In this document: positions 1-5,419 of the stretch, piece after piece
Layout: each line of letters starts with the position of its first letter
Position numbering within the stretch: position 1 is the first letter of the stretch
Assembly: GCF_937858865.1 (NCBI RefSeq)
Contig: NZ_CALLYO010000528.1
Location: 1-8,957 of the forward strand
Length of the DNA stretch: 8,957 bases
Reading direction: 5' to 3'
Origin: an uncultured Amaricoccus sp.
Lineage (GTDB): Bacteria > Pseudomonadota > Alphaproteobacteria > Rhodobacterales > Rhodobacteraceae
Made by a program: the position numbers and the translations under genes
Notes under the pieces: generated by a model
Seen by the model: the letters and a program-made list of their open reading frames with translations, nothing else
What the model was told of the DNA's origin: nothing
Databases searched by the model: none

Positions 1-422
1 GCCGCCGCCCGCCAGTGCGCCTCGTGCGCGACGAAGTCGGGCAGCACCCGCTCCCAGGACCATTCCTCGTCGCCGAGCAGCTCCGCCCAGCTGTCGTAGT
101 CGCGCGCCTGCCCGCGCATGTAGATCATGCCGTTGATCGACGAGCAGCCGCCCAGAACCTTGCCGCGCGGATAGCGCAGCCGCCGCCCGTTCAGCCCCGG
201 ATCGGGCTCGGTCATATACATCCAGTCGGTGCGCGGATTGCCGATGCAGTAGAGATAGCCGACCGGGATGCGCACCCAGTGATAGCGGTCCGACCCGCCC
301 GCCTCGAGCAGCAGCACCCGCCGGGCCGGGTCGGCGCTCAACCGATTGGCGAGCAGGCAGCCCGCCGTCCCGGCCCCGACGACGATATGATCGAAGCCGG
401 CAGGATCGTCGGCATCGGCCAT
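1..422 (-). CDS. GMC-family FAD oxidoreductase, N-terminal part (runs off the left edge)
   Basis: This is the first 140 codons of a glucose-methanol-choline family flavoenzyme, read leftwards from an ATG at 422-420; the C-terminal catalytic part lies outside the window. The family oxidises primary or secondary alcohols using FAD. Seen in the translation: the Rossmann dinucleotide motif GAGTAG at residues 16-21, the ribose-binding Glu at residue 40 in LLLEAG, and the GMC signature RGKVLGGCSSINGMIYMRG at residues 86-104. A Shine-Dalgarno-like GAGGTGG (427-433, minus strand) supports this start. There is no signal peptide, so it is probably cytoplasmic. The type resembles the abundant proteobacterial choline/PEG/alcohol dehydrogenase-like GMC proteins; the substrate is not predictable. 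It is divergent from the transporter operon and clearly differs from the second GMC enzyme at 5420, so the two are not recent duplicates. By eye its codons end in G more often than those of the plus-strand genes. Confidence 0.93.
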   Translation of the reverse strand, partial: MADADDPAGFDHIVVGAGTAGCLLANRLSADPARRVLLLEAGGSDRYHWVRIPVGYLYCIGNPRTDWMYMTEPDPGLNGRRLRYPRGKVLGGCSSINGMIYMRGQARDYDSWAELLGDEEWSWERVLPDFVAHEAHWRAA

Positions 423-444
423 GCGGCCACCTCGCGGGTTCCCC

Positions 445-465
445 GCGCGACGCCGCGCGTCGCGC
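445..465. repeat. Inverted repeat in the leader of the divergent GMC gene
   Basis: GCGCGACGC (445-453) and GCGTCGCGC (457-465) are perfect 9-base inverted copies around a 3-base centre. The element begins 23 bases upstream of the minus-strand GMC start. It could be a repressor operator or an RNA hairpin in the GMC leader. The very GC-rich, low-complexity composition makes such palindromes more likely by chance, so function is inferred only from symmetry and position. Confidence 0.45.
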
Positions 466-476
466 TCCTCCGCAGC

Positions 477-504
477 CTTGCGCGAACGAAAAATTCCGCG
501 CAAG
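477..504. promoter_or_regulatory. Candidate operator, CTTGCGCG-N12-CGCGCAAG
   Basis: Perfect 8-base arms CTTGCGCG (477-484) and CGCGCAAG (497-504) flank an A/T-rich core in the divergent intergenic region. The arm centres are 20 bases apart, about two helical turns, which suits a dimeric regulator. The same half-site recurs as CTTGCGCG at 551-558 and as CGTGCGCG at 534-541. CUT2 sugar operons are often controlled by LacI-, DeoR- or ROK-type regulators, but none is encoded in this window, so the cognate protein is unknown. Confidence 0.45.
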
Positions 505-524
505 CTCGAAAGCTGCTGCGGCAC

Positions 525-558
525 GGACCGGATCGTGCGCGGGACCGGATCTTGCGCG
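525..558. repeat. Abutting 17-bp tandem repeat upstream of the ABC operon
   Basis: GGACCGGATCGTGCGCG (525-541) is followed directly by GGACCGGATCTTGCGCG (542-558); the units match at 16 of 17 positions. Each unit ends in the same TGCGCG half-site found in the inverted repeat at 477-504. The array lies about 90 bases before the ATPase start. It may be a regulator-binding array or simply a local duplication. No convincing -35/-10 pair was recognised in this GC-rich region for either direction. Confidence 0.5.
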
Positions 559-649
559 AGACTGGCCGACGGGGAGGAACACGGTTGGAACGGGAGAAGG
601 CGGTCGCCCGCGGCCGCGGGCGCAGCGCGGCCGGCCGGCGAGGCGGCCG

Positions 650-2191
650 ATGACACCGCCCGTGATGCCGCCCGTAACGTCGCCGGTGACCCCGCTCGTC
701 TCGCTCGCCGGCGTCTCGAAATCCTTCGCCGGCGTGCGTGTCCTCAAGGACGTCGACTTCGACGTCCTCCCCGGCGAGGTGCACGCGCTCCTCGGCGAGA
801 ACGGCGCCGGCAAGTCCACCCTCATCAAGGTCATCGCCGGCGTGCACGCGCCGGACGGCGGCACCATCACGATCGGCGAGCGGGAGCTCGCCGCCGTCAC
901 CCCGCGCGACGCGGTCGAGGGCGGCATCGCCACCGTCTACCAGGAGCTCCTGCTCTTCCCCGAGCTCTCGGTCGCCGAAAACGTCTTCCTCGGCCACGCC
1001 CCGACCAGGGGCCTCGGCCGGCTCGACTGGACGCAGATGCGCCGCCGCGCGCGCCAGCTCCTCGACAGCCTCGACAGCCACGACCTCGACGTCGACGCCA
1101 AGGTCGGCACCCTCTCGGTCGCCAACCGCCAGCGGGTCGAGATCGCCAAGGCCCTGTCGCAGAACGCCCGCGTCCTCATCATGGACGAGCCGACGGCGGC
1201 GCTCGCCGACGCCGACGTCCGCCGCCTGATGGACGTCGTCCGGCGCCTGCGCGCGCGCGGCGTCGGCATCGTCTACGTCAGCCACAAGCTCCCGGAGATC
1301 TTCGAGCTCGCCGACCGCGTCACCGTCCTGCGCGACGGCGCCCTCATCGGCACGAAGCCCATCGCCGAGGTCACCGAACAATCCCTCGTCGCCATGATGG
1401 TCGGCCGCGAGATCGACCACCTCTTCCCCAAGCCCGAGCCGGCGATCCGCGAGACCGTGCTCAAGGTCGAGGGCCTCGCCTGCGGCGACCGCTTCCGCGA
1501 CGTCTCCTTCGAGCTCCGCCGCGGCGAGATCCTCGGCATGGCCGGCCTCGTCGGCTCCGGCCGCACCGAGGTCGCGCTGACCATCTTCGGCATCACCCCC
1601 GCCACCGCCGGCACCATCGAGCTCGAGGGCCGCCCGGTCGCCATCACCTCGCCGCGCCATGCGTGCGATCTCGGCATCGCCTACGTGCCCGAGGACCGCG
1701 GCCTGCAGGGCCTCGTCCGCCCGATGACCATCGCGCAGAACGTCTCGATGGCCTCGCTCCGGAAGGTCGCGACCGGCATCTTCATCCGCTTCGCCGACGA
1801 GGCGCTGCGCGCCGCCGCCTCGATCAAGCAGCTCGGCACCCGCGCCCGCGGGCCGGACCAGGTGGTCGGCCAGCTCTCCGGCGGCAACCAGCAGAAGGTC
1901 GTCCTCGGCAAGTGGCTGGAGACCAACCCCAGGATCCTCATCATGGACGAGCCGACCCGCGGCATCGACGTCGGCGCCAAGTCCGAGATCCACGCCCTGA
2001 TGGGCCGCCTCGCCCAGGAGGGGATGGCGATCCTGATGATCTCCTCCGAGCTTCCCGAGGTCCTCGGCATGTCGGACCGCGTCCTCGTCATGCACGCCGG
2101 CCGCCTCGTTGCCGCCATCGACCGCGCCGACGCCAACCCCGAGTCGGTCGGCGCCGCCATGGCCGGCGCCGCGGCGCAGGAGGCCGCCTGA
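650..2191 (+). CDS. CUT2-family sugar ABC transporter ATP-binding protein (RbsA/MglA/XylG/RhaT type)
   Basis: A 513-residue ATPase with two fused nucleotide-binding domains that powers the importer formed with the next two permeases at the inner membrane. Domain 1: Walker A GENGAGKST (49-57), Q-loop Q98, a degenerate signature LSVANRQ (155-161), Walker B VLIMDEPTAAL (175-185) with catalytic E180, and H212 of the H-loop. Domain 2: Walker A-like GLVGSGRTE (299-307) with Arg in place of the usual Lys, PEDR (347-350), a canonical LSGGNQQ (409-415), Walker B ILIMDEPTRGID (429-440), and SSELPE in place of an H-loop His. This split, with one intact and one degenerate site, is normal for the CUT2 family, and so is the length. 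The ATG at 650 has only a weak purine stretch upstream; a second in-frame ATG lies at 665. The N-terminus before the first strand is a short Pro/Val/Thr-rich tail. It overlaps the next gene by one base (TGATG). Confidence 0.96.
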   Translation: MTPPVMPPVTSPVTPLVSLAGVSKSFAGVRVLKDVDFDVLPGEVHALLGENGAGKSTLIKVIAGVHAPDGGTITIGERELAAVTPRDAVEGGIATVYQELLLFPELSVAENVFLGHAPTRGLGRLDWTQMRRRARQLLDSLDSHDLDVDAKVGTLSVANRQRVEIAKALSQNARVLIMDEPTAALADADVRRLMDVVRRLRARGVGIVYVSHKLPEIFELADRVTVLRDGALIGTKPIAEVTEQSLVAMMVGREIDHLFPKPEPAIRETVLKVEGLACGDRFRDVSFELRRGEILGMAGLVGSGRTEVALTIFGITPATAGTIELEGRPVAITSPRHACDLGIAYVPEDRGLQGLVRPMTIAQNVSMASLRKVATGIFIRFADEALRAAASIKQLGTRARGPDQVVGQLSGGNQQKVVLGKWLETNPRILIMDEPTRGIDVGAKSEIHALMGRLAQEGMAILMISSELPEVLGMSDRVLVMHAGRLVAAIDRADANPESVGAAMAGAAAQEAA

Positions 2192-3189
2192 TGGCCGCGC
2201 CCGACCTGCACGCCGCGCCCGACTTCCACCCGAAGCGGTCGCTCGCGGCGCGGATCGTCTCCGCCTACGGCCAGGAGATCGTCATCGCCGCCGCCATCGT
2301 CGCCCTCTTCGTGGTGGTGAGCACGATCAACCCGCGCTTCCTCGGCACCAACAACCTCAACACCATCATCGCCGGCAACGCCTATATCGCGGTCGCCGCC
2401 ATCGGCATGTCGATGGTCATCATCACCGGCCAGATCGACGTCTCGGTCGGCGCGCTGATCGGGGTCCTCGCCACCATCTCCGGCAACCTCGCCGTCTCCG
2501 GCGCGCCGGTCTGGATCGCCTGGATCGCGCCCGTCTTCATCGGCGCGGCGATCAGCGGCGTCACCGGGGCGCTGGTCGCCTACGGGCGGCTGCCGTCGAT
2601 CGTCGTCACCCTCGGCATGCTCTCGATCCTGAAGGGGGGGCTGGTCAGCGTCACCGGCGGCGCCTGGATCAACCACCTGCCGCCGGCCTTCCAGCTGGCG
2701 CAGCAGCGCTGGCTCGGCCTGCCGGTGCCGATCTGGTTCATGGTCGCGCTGACCCTCCTCGCCTTCCTCTGGATGCGGAACACCGCCTTCGGCCGCTCGC
2801 TCTATGCGATCGGCGGCAACCCGGAGGCGGCGCGCGCCGCCGGCATCCCGGTCGAGCGGCGCATCGTGCAGACCTTCATGATCCACGGCGCCTTCGCCGG
2901 CATCGCCACGATGATCTTCGCCACCCAGCTCCGCGTCATCCAGTCGACCGTGCCCCCGAACCTCGAGCTCACCATCATCACCGCCTCGGTGATCGGCGGC
3001 GTCTCGATCCTCGGCGGCACCGGCACGGTCATCGGCTCGACGCTCGCGGCCATCCTCTTCGCCGCCATCGGCTCGGCGATGATCTTCGTCAACGTCTCGG
3101 CCTACTGGCTGCGCGCGGTGATCGGCTTCCTCATCCTCGTCACCGTCCTCGTCGACATGGCGCGGCGCAACCGCGAGTTCCGCCAGTGA
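2191..3189 (+). CDS. CUT2-family sugar ABC transporter permease 1
   Basis: A 332-residue integral membrane subunit of the BPD_transp_2 (RbsC/LsrC/RhaP) family, pairing with the next permease to form the transport channel. After a hydrophilic N-terminal tail of about 28 residues it is a run of roughly eight to ten hydrophobic segments. Family hallmarks seen: ITGQIDVSVG (78-87, usually TGGIDLSVG), the cytoplasmic coupling segment GRSLYAIGGNPEAARAAGI (201-219), and a Gly-rich stretch near 267-285 (VIGGVSILGGTGTVIG). The start shares its A with the ATPase stop (TGATG), and AGGAGG at 2178-2183 with a 7-base spacer is an excellent ribosome-binding site, so the start is secure. It ends in a 4-base overlap with the following permease. 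The substrate cannot be deduced from the permease alone. Confidence 0.95.
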   Translation: MAAPDLHAAPDFHPKRSLAARIVSAYGQEIVIAAAIVALFVVVSTINPRFLGTNNLNTIIAGNAYIAVAAIGMSMVIITGQIDVSVGALIGVLATISGNLAVSGAPVWIAWIAPVFIGAAISGVTGALVAYGRLPSIVVTLGMLSILKGGLVSVTGGAWINHLPPAFQLAQQRWLGLPVPIWFMVALTLLAFLWMRNTAFGRSLYAIGGNPEAARAAGIPVERRIVQTFMIHGAFAGIATMIFATQLRVIQSTVPPNLELTIITASVIGGVSILGGTGTVIGSTLAAILFAAIGSAMIFVNVSAYWLRAVIGFLILVTVLVDMARRNREFRQ

Positions 3190-4130
3190 CGGCGAAGAAG
3201 CTCATCCGCCACGAGACGATCCTCGCGCTCCTTGTCATCGTCGCGCTCTTCGTGCTCGACCGGCAGTCCGACCGCTTCTTCACCGTCGACAACCTGTTCA
3301 ACCAGGGCCGGCTGATGACCGAGGTCGGCCTCATCGCGCTGATCATGACCTTCGTCATCGTGACCGGCGGCATCGACCTCTCGGTCGGCTCGATCGTCGG
3401 CATGACGGCGATCGTCCTCGGCGTCTTCTGGAAGAACCTCGGCCTGCCGCTGCCGCTCGCCATCCTGCTCGCGCTCGCCGTCGGCACCTTCGCCGGCTTC
3501 GTCAACGGCATCATCATCACCCGCTTCCGCGTGCCGGCGCTGATCGCGACCCTCGGCACCCTCGCGCTCTACCGCGGCATCGCCGAGGGCATCTCCCAGG
3601 CCCGCTCGGTGCGCGGCTACCCGGAATGGTTCTTCGTCCTCGGCCAGGGCAGCGTCCTCGGCGTCCCGACCCAGCTCTGGATCCTCGGCCTCGTCGCCCT
3701 CCTCAGCGCGGTGGCGCTCGCCTATACCACCTGGGGCCGCACCACCTACGCCATCGGCTCGAACGAGGTCGCCGCCCGCTTCTCCGGCCTCGGCGTCGAC
3801 GCGACCAAGATCGCGATCTACGCCGCCTCCGGCTTCGCCGCCGCGCTCGCCGCCGTCATCTTCGTCTCCCGCGTCTCCACCACCCGCTCCGACATGGGCA
3901 CCGGGCTCGAGCTCGACGCCATCACCGCCGTCGTCCTCGGCGGCACCTCGATCTTCGGCGGCCGCGGCACGGTCGTCGGCACCATCCTCGGCCTCATCCT
4001 CATCCAGGCGCTGAAGAACGGCCTCTCGCTCGCCGGCGTGAAGAGCGACGGCACCGTCGTGCTCATCGGCGCGGTGCTGATCCTGACCATCCTCGTCTCG
4101 AATCTCTTTCACCGGGACGCAAACCGATGA
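3186..4130 (+). CDS. CUT2-family sugar ABC transporter permease 2
   Basis: A 314-residue permease of the same family as its upstream neighbour but clearly diverged from it. Two different permeases in one CUT2 importer is the pattern of the rhamnose (RhaP/RhaQ) and AI-2 (LsrC/LsrD) systems rather than the single-permease ribose system. Seen: TGGIDLSVG (60-68), a coupling segment WGRTTYAIGSNEVAARFSGL (183-202), and a Gly-rich LGGTSIFGGRGTVVG motif near 251-265, with several hydrophobic helices. The start is a GTG at 3186 inside GTGA, overlapping the previous stop. The next in-frame ATG (3313) would delete the first helix, so GTG is preferred. No strong Shine-Dalgarno precedes it, so translation probably depends on coupling to permease 1. 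The stop lies in an ATGA overlap with the mini-ORF at 4127. Confidence 0.94.
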   Translation: MTAKKLIRHETILALLVIVALFVLDRQSDRFFTVDNLFNQGRLMTEVGLIALIMTFVIVTGGIDLSVGSIVGMTAIVLGVFWKNLGLPLPLAILLALAVGTFAGFVNGIIITRFRVPALIATLGTLALYRGIAEGISQARSVRGYPEWFFVLGQGSVLGVPTQLWILGLVALLSAVALAYTTWGRTTYAIGSNEVAARFSGLGVDATKIAIYAASGFAAALAAVIFVSRVSTTRSDMGTGLELDAITAVVLGGTSIFGGRGTVVGTILGLILIQALKNGLSLAGVKSDGTVVLIGAVLILTILVSNLFHRDANR

Positions 4131-4165
4131 AGACTGCGCCACAACCACAACACGGAGGAAACTGA
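4127..4165 (+). CDS. Possible 12-codon linking mini-ORF (MKTAPQPQHGGN)
   Basis: ATG at 4127 overlaps the permease stop as ATGA. The reading frame runs 12 codons and its stop overlaps the binding-protein start as TGATG at 4163-4167. It therefore exactly fills the only gap in the operon, and its last codons contain the Shine-Dalgarno of the next gene. The peptide is polar and has no recognisable domain. It may serve only to carry ribosomes through the junction and couple translation. It could equally be chance, because the frame is short and has no good ribosome-binding site of its own. Confidence 0.3.
   Translation: MKTAPQPQHGGN
4154..4160 (+). promoter_or_regulatory. Strong ribosome-binding site of the binding-protein gene
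   Basis: GGAGGAA at 4154-4160 sits 4 bases before the ATG at 4165 (6 from the GGAGG core). It is among the strongest such sites in the window. It fits the need for far more binding protein than membrane subunits, and it decides the start at 4165 over the ATG four codons later. Confidence 0.75.
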
Positions 4166-5268
4166 TGTTGCGCACCATGCTCGCGGCGGTCGCCGCGCTC
4201 GCCCTGTCGGCGGGGCTCGCCGGCGCCCAGGGCTGGACCGGCGGCGACGACCTGCCGACCAACCCGCTGCCCTGCGACGGCCCGGCGCCGGCGCCCGAGC
4301 CGATGGCCTACAACGGCGGCGAGCCCGCCAACCCGCCCGACCGCAACGGCAAGCCGCTCACCGTCGTCGACGTGCCGAAGCTGATCGGGGTCGGCTACTT
4401 CGACGCCACCTCCAAGGGCATGCAGGAGGCCGCGGCCGAGCTCGGCAACATGACCATCACGACCGACGCCCCGGTCGAGGCCAATATCGACGACCAGATC
4501 ACGGTGATCGACAACTACATCACCAAGGGCGTCGACGGCATCCTCTTCGCCGCCAACGACGGCGTCGCCATCGCCCCGGTGCTGAAGAAGGCGCTCGCCG
4601 CCGGCATCAACGTCGTCGGCTACGATTCGAACGCCGAGCCGGACGCCCGCCAGTGGTTCGTGAACCAGGCCGAGTTCAACGGCGTCGCCAAGACCCTCGT
4701 CGACAAGATGGCCGAGGAGATCGGCGCGGACGGCTCCTTCGCCATCGTCACCTCGACCTTCACCACGCCGAACCAGGCCCGCTGGATCGCCGAGATGGCC
4801 GCCTACCAGGCCGCCTGCCACCCGGAGATGAAGTGGCTCGAGACCGTCGAGGCGCAGGAGGACAACATCCTCTCCTTCAACCAGGCCAACACGCTCATCA
4901 ACAAGTACGGCGACGAGCTGAAGGGCATCTTCGGCATGACCTCGATCGCGACGCCGGCCGCCGCCGACGCCGTCACCCAGGCCGGCCAGTGCGGCAAGAT
5001 CGCCGTCGTCGGCCTCGCCACGCCCAACGCCATGCGGCCCTACATCGAGAGCGACTGCGTGAAGTCGACCGTGCTCTGGAACCCGGTCGACCTCGGCTAT
5101 GCCGCCGCCCACGTGCTGCGCGCCACCGCCGACGGCACGCTGAAGCCGGGCGACACCTCGGTGAAGGCCGGCAAGCTCGGCGATCTCGCCGTCATCAAGG
5201 GCTCCGAGATCCTGCTCGGCGACCCCTTCGTCTTCACCAAGGACAATGTGAACGACTTCGACTTCTGA
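4165..5268 (+). CDS. Periplasmic sugar-binding protein of the ABC importer (RhaS/LsrB-like)
   Basis: A 367-residue exported solute-binding protein that should capture the substrate in the periplasm for the ATPase/permease pair encoded upstream. Residues 1-21 form a signal peptide with a probable cut after AGA. Residues 22 to about 64 are an unusual Pro/Gly-rich stretch containing C37. The two-lobed type-I periplasmic binding fold starts near residue 65, with VPKLIGVGYFDATSKGMQEA (70-89), a face common to rhamnose- and AI-2-type binding proteins. Later come DGILFAANDG (124-133), VVGYDSNAEPD (150-160) and LWNPVDLGY (304-312), the last also reminiscent of RhaS-type proteins. C276 and C298 might form a disulfide. 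The ligand is unknown: rhamnose-like sugars, other polyols or AI-2-like furanones are possible, but no rhamnose or Lsr catabolic genes are adjacent. It is the last gene of the operon and is followed at once by an intrinsic terminator. Confidence 0.93.
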   Translation: MLRTMLAAVAALALSAGLAGAQGWTGGDDLPTNPLPCDGPAPAPEPMAYNGGEPANPPDRNGKPLTVVDVPKLIGVGYFDATSKGMQEAAAELGNMTITTDAPVEANIDDQITVIDNYITKGVDGILFAANDGVAIAPVLKKALAAGINVVGYDSNAEPDARQWFVNQAEFNGVAKTLVDKMAEEIGADGSFAIVTSTFTTPNQARWIAEMAAYQAACHPEMKWLETVEAQEDNILSFNQANTLINKYGDELKGIFGMTSIATPAAADAVTQAGQCGKIAVVGLATPNAMRPYIESDCVKSTVLWNPVDLGYAAAHVLRATADGTLKPGDTSVKAGKLGDLAVIKGSEILLGDPFVFTKDNVNDFDF

Positions 5269-5281
5269 GCGCCGCCGACCC

Positions 5282-5314
5282 GAGGGGCATCCGCCCGCCG
5301 GATGCCCCTCTTTT
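5282..5314 (+). terminator. Strong intrinsic terminator of the ABC operon
   Basis: GAGGGGCATCCG (5282-5293) pairs perfectly with CGGATGCCCCTC (5299-5310) as a 12-bp stem with a 5-base loop, followed by TTTT (5311-5314). It lies 14 bases after the binding-protein stop, so it should end the transporter transcript and insulate it from the oxidoreductase operon downstream. Confidence 0.92.
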
Positions 5315-5330
5315 CGACATTCACCAACGA

Positions 5331-5358
5331 TTAACACCATGAATCCCCGCAATATCAT
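5331..5358 (+). promoter_or_regulatory. Candidate sigma70-type promoter of the GMC-SDR operon
   Basis: TTAACA (5331-5336) and TATCAT (5353-5358) each match the -35 and -10 consensus at 5 of 6 positions, with a 16-base spacer. They lie in the most A/T-rich stretch around, just after the terminator. Transcription would start near 5365. A weaker alternative -10, TATAGT at 5368-5373, lacks a good -35. Predicted by eye only. Confidence 0.55.
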
Positions 5359-5372
5359 CGGCTTAGGTATAG

Positions 5373-5400
5373 TTTCGCGCGCGAAATCCCTTCATTTCGC
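5373..5400. promoter_or_regulatory. Overlapping palindromes: candidate operator or leader hairpin
   Basis: TTTCGCGCGCGAAA (5373-5386) is a perfect 14-base palindrome starting about 8 bases after the predicted transcription start, a typical place for a repressor to block initiation. Its right half is shared with a second inverted repeat, GCGAAAT (5381-5387) and ATTTCGC (5394-5400) around CCCTTC. As RNA, the central GCGAAA could pair with either side, giving two mutually exclusive hairpins just before the ribosome-binding site GGGAGA (5404-5409). Which role applies, if any, cannot be decided from sequence. Confidence 0.5.
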
Positions 5401-5419
5401 ACCCGGGAGACGCTGACCC

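Noticed and set aside
338..2095. Long minus-strand frame of 585 codons opposite the ATPase
   Set aside because: It is acidic, repetitive Asp/Glu/Gly/Ala/His-rich text with no domain, typical of antisense frames in GC-rich DNA. The plus strand here encodes an ATPase with all motifs. Only its last part, before 422, is real, as the GMC gene.
421..2190. Fusion of an upstream Arg/Pro-rich region to permease 1
   Set aside because: The frame is open only because stops are rare at this GC content. The TGATG junction and AGGAGG site show that permease 1 starts at 2191.
2109..3185. Upstream extension of the permease 2 frame across permease 1
   Set aside because: The text is Arg/His/Pro-rich shadow coding. 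Membrane-protein sequence begins only after the GTG at 3186.
4165..5268. Naming the importer as the rhamnose or AI-2 transporter
   Set aside because: The binding protein and the two-permease layout resemble both, but no rhamnose mutarotase/kinase or Lsr kinase/aldolase genes are present, so a specific gene symbol would be a guess.
5339..5416. 25-codon ATG-started frame just before the GMC gene
   Set aside because: It has no Shine-Dalgarno, and its start would lie upstream of the predicted transcription start near 5365. A leader peptide is possible but not supported.
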